Assembly (NCBI GenBank): GCA_022701365.1
Contig: JAKUHH010000103.1
Coordinates: 1-64,000, forward strand
Direction: 5' to 3'
Source: Mycocentrospora acerina
Lineage: Eukaryota; Ascomycota; Dothideomycetes; Pleosporales
DNA: 64,000 nucleotides
The notes under the pieces were generated by a model that worked only from the letters and a program-made list of their open reading frames with translations, was not told where the DNA came from and made no database searches. Positions 22,268 through 34,914 of this stretch are shown piece after piece. The position numbers and the translations under genes are program-made. The first letter of the stretch is position 1. Every line of letters begins with the position of its first letter.

Positions 22268-23395
22268 ATGCGTAGCCTTTTATTTGCGCTCGCCGTCAGC
22301 GTGGCTTTTGTGCTTGCTTCGTTTCTTAGCTTCACGGTATGGCACAGTCCGCGACGGACGCCCTTCCCACACTACTCGACATATCTCAGGACGCCTCCCA
22401 GTGACGCCAAGGCGCTCGACATCGGCGAGTTTATCCGCTCGCTGTATGAGCCGCTCAAGGTGGCTCCGACAGAGCCCTTTCTTTTCGAGTCCGACGGCGT
22501 GCGAATTAAGCTGCCACCGGGTCCACGCTATCTGAGGAGTATGGGCAGCGACGTGTTGATTCTCGACCTCGACACACGTCCGCTCACATCATCTAAGAGC
22601 TTCGAGCTGGGCCAGTACGACTGGCGTGATATCGACCACGTCTCGGGCGGCGTCTTCAGCCACTACACGTACGCCATGGTGCACGGCTATGACTACAAGT
22701 TCATCCGCGCCAGCGAGTTCGAGGACCGCCATGCTACCTGGATCAAGCCTTCAGCTCTCGCCAACAACATTGCCAAATACAAGTTCATTGTCTTCCTTGA
22801 CGCCGATGCCACTTTCCGCTTCCTGCACCTGCCCATCGAGTGGTTACTTAACTACTGGAATATCGAACCCCACCACTCGTTCGTGATGGCTAAGGACCCC
22901 TGGGACCTGCGCGAGCCGCAGTACAACTCGGACCGCTTCAACCGCACCTACACCAACACAGGCTTTATGATCGTCCAGAACAACAACAATACGTTGCCTA
23001 TCCTGAAGGCTTGGCACGAGTGCCCAGACGATCTTCGCTATCCTGGCTGCTCACAGTGGAAGCAACCCAAGTTCCACGAGCAGTCGGCCTTTGGTGAGTA
23101 CATTCGCTATGACTACGGCGATTACATCAAAGAGCTCGACTGCGGCGAGGCTAATGGCTTTCCCGGCGTTAAGGTCGGCAATTGTGAGGGCAAGTTTGTG
23201 CGCCACTACTGGTTTCAGAAGGATTTGGTAAAGACTGACTATCGCGAGAACATGATGAACGCGCTCAGTCTACCTATGCAAAAGCTGTTCTCAGAGACCG
23301 CCATCATGAACGCGCTCACCTTGCCTATCCAAAATCTATTTTCACAAGAGACAGGCGTTGTGTTTGAGCAAAAAGAAAATGTGATTCATACATGA
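22268..23395 (+). CDS. Type II membrane glycosyltransferase with DxD motif (GT34-like)
   Basis: Intronless gene, 375 aa from the ATG at 22268, which directly starts a single N-terminal signal anchor (LLFALAVSVAFVLASFLSF). In-frame ATGs at 22226 and 22250 would add 14 or 6 residues. KFIVFLDADATF gives the metal- and nucleotide-sugar-binding DxD (D178-A-D180). NTGFMIVQNN, an HEQSAF motif and a late GKFVRHYW follow, as in fungal nucleotide-diphospho-sugar transferases related to GMA12/MNN10. The predicted site is the Golgi lumen, modifying glycans; donor and acceptor are unknown. The C-terminus carries a 16-residue tandem duplication (MNALSLPMQKLFSETA / MNALTLPIQNLFSQET). The gene is conspicuously GC-rich, with no RIP-type stops, in an AT-rich neighbourhood. 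Confidence 0.8.
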   Translation: MRSLLFALAVSVAFVLASFLSFTVWHSPRRTPFPHYSTYLRTPPSDAKALDIGEFIRSLYEPLKVAPTEPFLFESDGVRIKLPPGPRYLRSMGSDVLILDLDTRPLTSSKSFELGQYDWRDIDHVSGGVFSHYTYAMVHGYDYKFIRASEFEDRHATWIKPSALANNIAKYKFIVFLDADATFRFLHLPIEWLLNYWNIEPHHSFVMAKDPWDLREPQYNSDRFNRTYTNTGFMIVQNNNNTLPILKAWHECPDDLRYPGCSQWKQPKFHEQSAFGEYIRYDYGDYIKELDCGEANGFPGVKVGNCEGKFVRHYWFQKDLVKTDYRENMMNALSLPMQKLFSETAIMNALTLPIQNLFSQETGVVFEQKENVIHT

Positions 23396-26300
23396 GTTTA
23401 TCACTCGCTCCCACAAAATACGAAGATGTAGCCGCTGTTAGCTTCGTTTAGTGTAGAACAAGGACCGAGCCAGAGCACAGCATGGTCTGGCTACTTCAAG
23501 CTATTGCTAGGTTTTGCCTACCCAATACCGCTGCCCTAACTGGGCGTAGTCCGACCTCACATGCCAAACAGCATTGATTGACAGCTTCGACAGTTTTTCT
23601 GGCCTTGATTGGATGATCAGAGTTGCTCAACTCACGTCTGCCGACTGAGGATAAAGCAAAGAGTGCTCGCAAGAAGACACACTGGATATTATGGAAAGAC
23701 TTAGCACAATCCTTGCACCTCACCTGTAAGCTTGGAATCCCAGATGTCAGGTGGGAAGGTGAGTTTGCAGATGTTTTCGCTTCTAAACTCTTCTGCAGCT
23801 CGCAGTGACATCTGGCTATCCGTAAGGAGGATGAGTAAGTGAATTACACCGCTGAACTTTAAGTCATCAGCGTTAATGACACGACTAAATATCACTGAAT
23901 TTTTGTCTGGAGTAGCATCAACGCGTCGGAGCACTTCCAAGATGGTTGAGCGAACCTGTGCGATCTGGTGATTTTAGCGTTCAAAACCAAGCTAAATAGC
24001 CCTAAACACGGCGCTGAATGCGTAATTGAGTATAGTGACAGAAGAAGATTGGTGTTGCCGTCGAATACTTCGAATAATAAGAGGCTCAATATCCACTCGC
24101 TAGTATGCTTTTATTTGACCTTTTTTGTTCATTGATTAGTGGTTTTGAGCATGAAAATCACCTGTTAAGAACTCTCAACAACTTCCTTAACTGCTTAATT
24201 ATACATACAGATCATCTTTCCCTAGTTGATTATGGCTTCTTAAGTCATAGCCATCCGTGTCTTCAGGTTTCTCTAGTAGGCTAGACCACGGTTGCTATAA
24301 TCAGGGGCATCATCGTCCTTCTCCCGATGTGCGGACCTCATTGCAGAATGGAGGAGCTGTTCATTTACGAAAATTTAACGTAGTTCGGTCTAGTTGAGCA
24401 TCGACATGTTGACGGACATTAATAGTATGCTGAGCATAGTAATGATGCTTTCTTCACATACAATCAAGATCGAACCCTGAACCTAATGTCTAGGCATAGC
24501 GGCCGTCGCTGTAGGATCTACGTGTAGGCATACTCCGATGAGAAGCTAGCCCAGTTTAACGCTTCAAGATGATCTTGCCTAATGGGAGACGTGGCAGGGG
24601 CTCACAGCTATAACCTACCGCTGTTTACTCAATTTTTACAGTAATCTAGATCCGCATTGCATAGAAAGTATGTGTTTATTTTTTATCATTTTTCAAGGAT
24701 GTATCCCATCTTTGTAGAATTTAATCAACGCTTAGGTTTCCCTGTCGTTCTACAAATTTAACTTAATAAGGGGTTTGCAAAGCTCTGTTATCTATCTGGT
24801 TGGCACGTCTGGCTCATGTAGCGGGGTATGGCGCATAGGTATATCCTTTGCGACACACATAGATCAATAACAGTGGAAGGATCCCTATCATAGGGGTCGA
24901 GTCTGCAAGAAAGTGAAGACATCCGCTGGGGCGATAGCAGGCTGTGGCTGCAAGATACTTAAAGACATAGCTCAGATGGAAACATTAGTATACCATGATC
25001 GCTGTGTCAATATAGGCCATTTCATTGCATGCTGCATAGTAAACTTTTTAGTTCCTTCAGGACTCGCAACATACTACCCCTTTTCGATGGTAGGGCCATT
25101 CATCGCGATCGCAGTAAGTGAAGAGTGATATTTTGGGGCGGCTCACTAGCAGGAATCCTTAGTTCTCTAAAATATCAAGGATATCATGATCCATACCATG
25201 CTTGTAGAGTGTGCATGACATTACAGGACACCTTCGGAGGTGCTGGGTCAGAATGGTGATAATCATTAATCTGTGCTGCCTATATTCAAATTCAGCTGCG
25301 AACTTTGCTCTCTGTATCATGCTCTACTGCAGCGAATACTATATTTATCTGATAACTTAGAGGATGATCATATATCTATTGGTTTGACACAAAGCCAGAC
25401 CTGTTTAATAAGGTGCTAGATATAATTCCTTCTTTAAGGTCGCAGCTAGGTCGCAAAATTGTGTTAAGCTAGGATGCAACATAAATGAGTCAGTACGAAT
25501 AAATTTAACTTGTTCAAGAATTCCAGTTTCGTCCGTCTGTGATTCTTGACCGTGGATTGTAGCAACAGAGGTACTTGACGCTGACACTAAAGCTCATTCA
25601 TACATCAACTCAAGGAGAATACGCGGAGTTCAGATACGGACTGGGAAGTTGAGATCAACACGCGTCTCTATGGTATGTTTATGGTCAAGAACATCCGACT
25701 GTTGTTGCCTGGCAAGAGGAATAACGTTCCAGATACACCAAAAGCATGACCACAACTCGTAGTCGGCGAGGCAACAGCACAATTTCAAAATGGTCACTAA
25801 ATAGCTCGCAATACATACTGCTGTCGTAGAACTTAATTCTGGTGTTTTAAACAGCGAACGAGCAGTTGCTCACTAGCACGGCAATGCGCGATGAACGATT
25901 GTGACTGGCTAGCCCCGACCATGACGGGGTATTCTTCGGCATCATTCCAGGAAGACCTCCAATATCTGTGGACAATAACAGTCGTTCGATTGTGAGGAGT
26001 ATGCTCTTTGGCAGCCGCGTACCAGGCTTTGAAGTGACTGCTATCGATGATACTGTAATATGATACGGGTGTTTAAGTTGTTGTATTGTTCCGGAATCAT
26101 AGCGCAGCTTATAACTGGGCCCTCGGACAGCACCATTCGTAATAGAGCTCAGGTTCATGACAGCGCTTGGCCTGCGACAACATTTTATAGAACAATGCAT
26201 AAAGTGAGCTAAGATATTATAATACTGAGATTAACTAGCTATTTCTTGGGCAGCAGTCGACACCAGAGTAGCCATACGCTCTCTTTGTGTCCAAACGATG

Positions 26301-26667
26301 CACAATGAGACATGGCATCTTACAACGCTAACCTCGGTGCAGAATTCCTCCAAACGCATGAAGAAAATTCTCGGCGTTCTTTCTTCTTATGTAGTTGAGG
26401 TCTTTGTTTGAGACCTGAGCTGCGCAAGTGTGAGTCAAGCCAGCCCACTGAGACACAAGAGGACCTTATCTCCCTGAGATCCACAGCAAGGCGGTTGAGG
26501 GTTAGTGCTCGCTCGTCTTTGTGTTATTTTGCAGCAAGACCATTGTTTCTGCTCCAAGTCGCACATAATCACTCCTCATGCTGACGAATACTTTATCGTC
26601 TTCGAAAGAGTTCCATAGAATATTGTCGTCTTTGTGCTAGCACGACTCCTAAGTGAATATATTCATC
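23396..26667. other. 3.3-kb region without a recognised gene
   Basis: Several short open frames exist on both strands, including 24913-25128 plus, and 25405-25587 and 25847-26200 minus. Around 25800-26100 minus, alternating frames look weakly coding (AWYAAAKEHTPHNRTTVIV in one frame), which may be a decayed gene. I cannot assign a family. No repeats with clear ends were seen. Confidence 0.35.
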
Positions 26668-28715
26668 TTACACAAGCGTGACTTCCATAGCTCGATACAT
26701 ATTGTCAAAAAGAGAAAGCACCTCTGAGTCGTGACATTCTGCAAGCCCCACCCGCTCGTAGATGTTCGAGCCTGGGTCGATTGCTTTGAGAACTAGGAAA
26801 TACTCTGTTGCTGGAATGGTACACGAATCTTTCGCCAGCCGTAAGGAAAACGTACCTTGCAAGAGTCTTTCATCGCCCATATCGTGTTGGATCGATTCCT
26901 CGAGGTCTGGGTAATAATCGCAGAACTGGAGTTGAGAAGATGCAGAAGAGAGTCTGCTATGAAATGTGTTGATGCGATCTGGAACAGTAATAATTACATG
27001 GCCTTCGATCTTAACAAATCCTGACCTAAGCTCACTCATGAAGCTAAGTCCAAGAGGTTCGCAACGAGCATCGATGAGTCGTGGAAACGTAATGATTCCT
27101 TTTTCCGTATTTGTGCGATAGCGGATTGAGCCCCGCACAGACGCCCACGACCAGGTTGGTGAACGCCACATATGTGGTCTTTCTGACGGCCTGGGAAACG
27201 CTGTCCAGAGCATGTCCCCAAATAAGGTTAGCCGCCAGATTCCGGCTAAATAATTGTCGTGTGATCTTCGTTCATAAAACTGTTTTGCCAAGCCAGAAAG
27301 AGCAGAAAGGCAATCCCGTTCAAAAGTGAGGCTGAGAGATGAGTACTCTTCGACCACAGTGCGCCATCTCTTTTCAATGTCTGTGCCGCCAAGCAAGAGC
27401 GATGTTGCATGGTCGACTTTAGGATCTCCCTCAGTTACAGAAAATGCTTTTTTTGTGTCACTACATTGGCAAATCGTGCCCTCGGTACATTCCCAGGTGA
27501 TTTCGTGCGCAGTCAGATGTAGCATACGGGGAGCCAATAGCCTTTCCTGATATACCCACCCTCGCTCTAGAAGTGGAAAGTGGGTTAAATGCAGCTTCGG
27601 AGATTTTGCAGCCATACTGTTTCTGTAATTATTCCTAAAATGTGGTATCTTCTGTCGAGAGTAGACACCATTCCCGATGTACTGAGCTTCAAAATGCGGT
27701 AGAGGTCGGGAGACACAACTCCCGTGACTATCTCTGGCGGAAGTAGCAGCAAAAGTTATATAGCTATTGCAATAAATATCTGACATCATTGCTGATTCTT
27801 TGCGCCAGTCATTCTTGTCACCTTGTATAATGCACAGAGCATCAATCCAGAGATAAGGAATACGGAGAGCTTAGGCTAGTTCAACGGCGTCTTGAAATAA
27901 CCTGGGAAGGGATGAAAATCGTATGCCATTCTCCAGGTGGGCTTTGTACGAGTCCCGTGATGTAACGAGACTACCGTTCGTTTGAAGTTGGCCCCAGCAG
28001 TGACTGAGACAGGCGTATCTACCGTAAAAGCCTCTCGACTCTCGTAACTTGATGGAGGCGGGATCTCTTAGATCGAGGACGCGATTTGGGAGAGGAGATG
28101 TTTTACTTGAAGAGCAACGGCAGTTCATGAGCCAGTTCTGGATTTGGTGAATGCTTTCCTCAGACTTGCTTGATTTCGGGACAAGTGTTCCGCTTGGACA
28201 ATTTAGAAATGTCTCGACACCTTTTACTGTGGCTTTAGAACATATCCCTGCTTGATGTATAGGGATAATAATTTGTGCATACCTTCCATGGATAATATTT
28301 CTATCTGACGTTGATTCTCCTCGGCCAGATTGCCATTGATTGGCCATGTTGGCTCATACCACTTGAAGCTAGGCCATCTCATGATTCCCTTTAAAGAAAG
28401 TTCATTTTCAGGAATGGATAGATGTACTGCGGAGATTAAGGTCTCGCAAATTATGCAACGGATGTCAGGGTTGGCATTGCACCCTTTTCTTAGATCTGAA
28501 AGAGTTACTGAAGCCATAGTTTTAGCCCTTTGTAGGCTTCGACATCCTTCGACACGCTGCACTGCCTTCAACTGCTCCTCTTTTTTCCATGAACCTAGGT
28601 AAGCTTCCTGGTCAGCCTGCCTTTGCTCCCATGCTACTCCCTGTTCCTTTATAATCTCTTCGTGTAATTTTTGTAGCGTCGGTTTCTCGTTATCTCTATA
28701 GTCTGGCGAAGCCAT
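26668..28715 (-). pseudogene. HET-domain (heterokaryon incompatibility) gene with one nonsense codon
   Basis: Two exons, 28283-28715 and 26668-28226, split by a 56-nt intron (GTATGC...CCACAG), would encode 663 residues. The HET domain lies at about residues 214-310: RYACLSHCWG, then ALRIPYLWIDALCI and NSYITFAATSARDSHGSC, ending in a family-typical YFLVLKAIDPG. A TAA at 27871-27873 (residue 263) interrupts the domain's heart between DAVELA and ALRIPY; family alignment leaves one residue here, so CAA-to-TAA is likely. No GT-AG intron can remove it. HET proteins trigger cell death after fusion of unlike strains. This allele looks inactive, although all else is intact. Confidence 0.85.
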
Positions 28716-29206
28716 CTTGATCTACGGCTAAGAGCATGGAGCCTTTGATCGAAGTGGTGATCAATCTCATTCGTCGAAAACAGTCCTCTTAAGATGCTGA
28801 GAAGGCTAACTCCTGGGAGGCGGTGCTCTTGGCATCCTGCAAGGCTCAGGTCATCATGCGCTCATCGTCACAGCTAATGTTCAGCCTTCCGACATGAGAT
28901 TTGCGGATAAATGGCAGACCGGTGGCCATAGTCCCCAGTTTTACGGCAACGGCGGCCGCATTCAAATGGGATATTCCGTAGTAGAGGGTGGAAGTTTTTA
29001 TACAAAGTCTAAGAGTTTATCTGGGTGACTCAGCACTAGATATCGTCACCGCTAGCAGGGACCCATTCCGACCACAGCCTTACAGCGACTGTTGATGAGA
29101 TTGGTCGGCGAGAGCAAGCGTACACCGTATCACCCTAAGATCCAGTATGGTAAGGCTCTTAACAAGAGCGACAGGGGCTGCTGCGGGGGTAGGATTTACG
29201 ATTAGA
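28716..29206. other. Intergenic, upstream of HET gene
   Basis: The sequence is less AT-rich than its surroundings and has no open frame of note. It should contain the HET promoter and ends at the inverted repeat of the neighbouring transposon. Confidence 0.4.
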
Positions 29207-30799
29207 GGGGGTGCCTGAGCGGGCGAGAAATTCAAGGAGCCCAACTGACTTTTCTTAAGACCTATTTAAAACCCTAATTAATTTAGATTAATATCAATTT
29301 TTTATAACATTAAATAGCTCCCTATAGCTTAAAGTAGAGACGCTATACAATCTTGCTTATATTTATATAGATGTTATTAACTTGGTTTAATACGTAGAAA
29401 TATTGTAGATGTTAAAAGTAGTATTAAATATCTTTAAGGGGGTTTATATTTATTGTTCTAGTTTTCATATTTTTCTGATGTGTGTTTGCTTATCCCGTTT
29501 TTATCTTTAGTATGTAATAGCTCGATTAAACTCAATTAACTATGCTAAAATTATTACTAGTTTGTTTTAGGTTCCTTAGAATAGCCTAAATTTAAAATTA
29601 AGATCTCTTTCTCTAAATAATTAGGAAATTAATTTAGATGTCTACAAAAGCAAATAATTGCATTAAAATTGTAAATTTGATAACTAAAAATAAAACTAAT
29701 TTTCCTATAGTCTTTTTTACATTATATAATGTAATGGTCAGGCGCCCTGCCCTTGCTATTAATACTACGCAATAACCCCACTTATACCAAAAGGTAAGCA
29801 CAAGAATACTTAAGCAAGTATTCTATGTGTAGTATAATATATATAGTGCTAGATCTAGACTTTGCCGACTAGATGCTATAAGCGAGGTAAGCCACGTTGA
29901 CTGTGCACGTGCTTAGTCGTTACATATAATCTGTAAAATTAATTTAATATTAGGCATTAATACTAAAGAAATAATTTCTATCTAAAAATACTAAATAGTG
30001 TTTTAAAAGGTAATATTTACTAAATTAATGTAAGAATTAGTAATTCTTTTAAATATCTTAAATTCTATTACGTTTATCTTCTTTATAAAAAAAGATTAAC
30101 ATAAACTCTATTTCTATATCTCTGCGCTTTAATTTAGTATTCTTTTATGCTTACCAATAAATTGTTGTTTACATATTTCATATTTTGTTAACAAGTAAGG
30201 TAGAATTCTATATTAAATAACATAAATCTCTTTCTTGCTAAAGTAAAGGTTAATATAAATAACTAAAGTTAAATCAGCTGTTAAATAAGACTAAAATATA
30301 AAATTTTAAAAGATCTATTATTTTATAATAACTTATCTAGTATATTTCTTTCTATTTTCTCTTCCTCCTTTATAAACATTTTAAAAAATCTGCCTGTATA
30401 GCTAAGATGTCTTTTTTTATTTAGTTTTCAGATTAATAATTAGTTTAAAGTATTAGTTAAAGAATTGTTCTTAACATTAGTCTACTTATTAGCACTATTA
30501 AAATATAATTAGCAAACATAGAGTTTAGTAAGTGTAATATGTTAGCGCAAACACGAAGAGACTGTACGAAGAGTCATTTAAAGTTCTGAAGATACTTATA
30601 ATAGCTTCCATCTAGCCTTATGCTTGAGGGCGTGGATTTAAGCCTTCTCAAAGTGTGTAAAGCAACAGAGAGGAGTTTTAGGAGCTACACTAACTAATCT
30701 GTGCATGCAGAACCATTGCTATAGGCTGATAGAAATTTCGATGCGTTTCGATGATAGGCGGTGGGGCTCCTTGTATTTCTCGCCCGCTCAGGCATCCCC
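29207..30799. mobile_element. 1.6-kb TIR element, RIP-decayed interior
   Basis: The ends form inverted repeats of ~38 bp: GGGGGTGCCTGAGCGGGCGA at 29207, matched by the reverse complement of 30762-30799 (GGGGATGCCTGAGCGGGCGA), then GAAATnCAAGGAGCCC on both. The interior is very AT-rich with no surviving frame, consistent with a decayed DNA transposon or a large MITE. A clear target duplication was not found. A 195-bp solo LTR is nested inside at 29730-29924. Confidence 0.78.
29730..29924 (+). repeat. Solo LTR, family 2 (195 bp, TSD TATAA)
   Basis: It starts TGTAATGGTCAGGCGCC and ends GCTTAGTCGTTACA. It is flanked by a perfect 5-bp TATAA at 29725-29729 and 29925-29929. It differs from family 1 in sequence and length. 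It keeps GC-rich stretches inside a strongly RIP-decayed element, which suggests later insertion. Confidence 0.82.
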
Positions 30800-33628
30800 T
30801 TTGTGATGTACAAAAACCCCAATTGTAGTAGCGTGATACTTTACGTCTATCAACCTGATTTAAAGCTAGCCAACATGATCTAGGGTGAAGTCTGAAGATT
30901 GACCACAGGAAGGGAACTCCTCAAGATAACGCAATCTATTACTGAGAGAAAGAATGAACTATGCCCTGCCATGATGAATCAATGCGTAGTGATGACTGGT
31001 TCAAAAGTGTTAAAAATAAAGTTTACAGAAGCAATGAAATCTAGCATCAATTTTGAAGCGAAGAGACTTGCAGTAGAAATTCTCTACTTCAAATAATAGA
31101 CGCCTTTGTAAACGTGCAATTTGTCGTCAAGTTAGGATGCCTAGCCACTCGAATCTGAGCCCTAGCGTTGTCGTTTATAGAGTTCGACGATTCCGCATGT
31201 CTACGTGCCATGGGATACTCATTATTCAGGATTCGGGTGTAGCAATCGAGTACATCCGGGACACGTAATGATGCTGCGACCCAGTGAATCAACATTAATT
31301 ACACTCCATAGGCCGTCACAGGATACATATGAAGATGTTAAGGTTACAAAGATAGCAGTTAAACCATCATTGTACTTAGTTCTTCCTTGCAGACATGTTC
31401 TAAAATCTGACAAAGCTATTATTTTCCTGTTTCCCCTCAATATACAGCGCTTTCTAATCCAATTAAATCCAGTACTGAAGCCATCAGTAAGGAAGAGGCA
31501 CTCGTGGATTAAATCTTAGCATCCAACAGAGAAGGTATCGCCCTTTACTGTCGATCCTACCACAAGGATATTGCCGCAAGCGAACTACATTATGCGCACA
31601 ATATACAAAACAAGCAATCAAGTGGCTCCTAGTTGATCACGTAAATTAACCTAGAATTTCTTTAATAAAAAACTACAGGACAATCTCAAACAGATCCAGC
31701 CTCTCTATTCAAAGTGTTATAGCGAAAATGGACCTTTATAAATTCGCACTCAGCATTAAAGAAGTGCGCATTGTGATTGAGCATCACGCCTAATTCAAGG
31801 GCAAAGACAAATTTAAACTAGACAACTTTCGGAAACGGAGTTAGATTTTCAGCTGGTAGGTATTTTGTGACCTCGTTACGTGGTATCGCTTAGATCAGGA
31901 TTGGTGTATTGTTGAGCTTGCACGAGGCTCGATTTTGATGAAGAAGGCAGCTTTATAGATAATCAATAAGAAAACAAGGATCCATAAAGTTGAATTTACA
32001 TAATACCACCTTCTAGATAGGTTTACTAAGTTAAATTCAGGTTTCTAAACAGCTTAACCATTAGTAAAAAATAGCGTTGTAGGTTAAAGTTCGTCTTTTC
32101 TAACACGTCTTTGGAGGAATAAATTTGTCTTTTCTTGATGTGTCAGATCCTCAACGTGTACCACGCATTAACAAAAAGTACATGCCGCATCAAGTGCCGA
32201 AGAGGCAACATCCCTGGTCGTAAGGAAATTAGATCACCGACCTATGAATACTTGTTAAAATTAAGAAACTATTCAATCAAACGAAAAAAGAGTAATTTTA
32301 ATAGAATTATCTGAAATTTGCTTGTCTCCGATAAATTTCTTACTTCTTAGCAGCCTTTCATGTATTAAAGCATCGTAGTAGAGAACATTCTTCTCAGCTT
32401 GTCAGCCAATGCTATAATTTCTAGGCAGTGCAGCATGAAGGTCAGTATTTTTTGCTTATTCGTAATCTGTTTGTCGCAAGAAGCGTTGCTTGCAAAGAAA
32501 ATCAAGTACTAAGAGTATTTAATATGATCATCATTTTATTTACAGATTTATTCATCCGATATTAAGACCGCAAGATCCAACTTCATAGGTTAAAGGAGTG
32601 ATAGCATTAGATCGTCAATATTTTCGCTTATTTCTATCAATTTTCGGTGCCTTGCATCCTTATCTCAAAAAAAGCAACTTCCTAGCCAGGATCAGAAACA
32701 ACGTGGCCCCACAGCGGCGACGCAACAAAGATCTATATGCAAGGCCTGTGGCCAATCTCTGATGACCAATATTTCCTATTTTATCATCATGCATATTTAC
32801 AAGCCCCAGGAAGATGCACAGATGTCAAAAACGGAGAGGCGTTGCACGTGACAGTGGAGGCGGAACGTTTTCGAGCGAATGAACCGTCGAGGAACTTATT
32901 CATGGGCCCTCCTCCGCTATCGATACACTGTTCTGTGACCTACTGCATGAGATCGTGACGCAATTGCAAGCAAATTGTTTTTAAAGGCTGTCAGACTCAA
33001 AATATGCTTTTTCTTTGCCACAATAAGTTCATTTAAAACTCCAACATGGGTTACGAGCCGACACAATAAATTTTCTGACATAAAGCAAAGAAGTGGCTGT
33101 GAAACTGTGGGCTCTGGTCGGTGTGATAAAACTGTCTATTTCAAAGTATTTACACTGTCAATGTGATCAGCCATATGCAAGCGGCCCTGTTCATGCTCAA
33201 TATGCGAGCACAAAAAGAAAATGTACTTGCATGATTGTTCACCCTCCTGGTTCAGGTGCCTGGTTGAATTCTCCCGAATTTTGGCTACCTGACAAGTCAG
33301 ATTGCCAATTACAGGCCATAAGAAGGCTCTTTACTTTGCACTCTCATATTTGAGCTCTTAATTGGAGAAACATAAGAACAGCTGTGGCTTGCTATCGCTC
33401 AAAACAGACTTGATTCTAGCCTTTAGATTAGTCAAGTTTTCTCGCTACACAACACTAGGCACCTGGGCTGGAGGCGGAGAGGGGAAGTACGTAAGATTGA
33501 AATGAACACGATCTCTAAGATTTATTAACACTACCAGCTATCTCTGTCAAAATTCTATTTTCCAGAATTCAGCTGTCTATCAGCAGTCTTCTAGTTCCTT
33601 ATTTGTCATTCATCAGGAAACTGCCATC
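30800..33628. other. 2.8-kb region without a recognised gene
   Basis: Short open frames occur (30899-31096, 31205-31519, 32737-32958, 33093-33353 on plus; 31089-31295 and 31222-31440 on minus), but none shows motifs, splice-linked partners or coding-like conservation. The last ~100 bp before 33629 should hold the rhodopsin-like gene's promoter and leader. Confidence 0.4.
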
Positions 33629-34914
33629 ATGACAAGCGAATACTCTGAAAAGGTGGTAATTTGCAGCATAGTGTTCCCTACGCTTGCGATGATCGTTGTT
33701 GCATTGCGGTTCTACTGCCGGTACATTTTGAACAACAAGCTGAGATCTAACGACTATCTCTCACTTGCTGCCTTGGTATGCTTTGCTACCTGTTTTTAAG
33801 CCTAAGCTGCTGATTTTTTAGATATGTGCTGTGGCATTATGTATAAATTTTCTGATCGCGGCTATTAACGCAGGCCTTGGGGATGATTTGACAAAGTTCA
33901 CTTCAGACCAATATTCAAAATTCAACCAGGTAGTGTTTTATTCTTCATAACTCTTGAAATCCACCTGACATTACTTCTAGTACGTCTACGCAGGTATCAT
34001 CTGCGCTTACTTGTCGTTTGGTCTCGTCAAGATCTCAGTCCTTGAATTTTACAAGACCATCTTCTCTGTGCAAAAGTTTTGCAAGGTAGCCAATAGTTTG
34101 ATCTGCGTCGTTGCTCTTTGGATGATCATCACATTCATTTTAAGTACACCTCACTAACATTAGAATTCCTCTAATCTTTCTTAGCTCGCAGTTTTTTCGG
34201 CCTGGCCGATATCAAATTTCTGGACGCTTGGCGCTTCCTACGCCTTCAACCATCCACAATGGCTGTTTGTCAACACTATTATCGACACCACACTCGATCT
34301 AATCATTCTGGGTCTGCCATTTCCAATGATATGGAACATGATAGGATTGGACAGACCGCGGAAGATAAAGTTGACCCTCATCTTCATGACCGGTTTTTTG
34401 TAAGTGCTAGATAGTCCTGGCACATTGAACATCGCCTAATTTTTCAAGTTGTGTAATTGCTGCCGGTCTACGAATTTATTACGGTTGGCAGTTGAGTAAT
34501 ACCGGCCGGAACACGGCTAGTCAAGCTGACAATAAAAAGATGACTTGTAAGATGATGTGAATTCGCTTGCGATGACAAATATGCTAATTAGAGACTCTAG
34601 CCATTATCTTTTATAATGTCATCTGGTGCGAGATAGAAGCTTGCTTCTCCGTTATTGCAGCTTGTCTCCCATGCATCGGGTCGTTCATGGCTCGTATCGT
34701 TGAGGGCGTAATGGGCCTTTGCGAGTCAATTGTCGCTCGCTCCAAGTCATGGACCATGTCCAAATCTTGGTCTACTAAAGGTCAATCAAAAAATTCAATA
34801 GGCTCAGGTAGCGATGATGAGATTGGCTTATCATTGAATCGGATGAGCAGAACAAAGGAGGAGCCAATTAATGGCGATAAGGCCAGATACTACTCAATAG
34901 ACGAGTCAAACTGA
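33629..34914 (+). CDS. Fungal rhodopsin-like integral membrane protein (six exons)
   Basis: Predicted 345-aa seven-helix protein of the fungal rhodopsin domain family (the SAT4/PTH11-related group, not a true opsin). Exons: 33629-33775, 33822-33929, 33981-34143, 34192-34399, 34449-34546, 34601-34914; introns of 46-54 nt all use GT-AG. Signatures are ALRFYCRYILNNKLRSNDYL after helix 1, LVKISVLEFYKTIF, the long WPISNFW-LG loop, a DLIILGLPFPMIW helix, and VIWCEIEACFSVIAACLP in place of the usual W-x-x-I-E. A Ser/Lys-rich cytosolic tail ends at 34914. Many such proteins in plant-associated fungi sense surfaces or have no known ligand. The gene appears intact. Confidence 0.87.

Noticed and set aside
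27871..27873. HET stop codon lying in an intron
   Set aside because: No GT donor and AG acceptor flank it at a workable distance, and the family alignment has no extra residues here.
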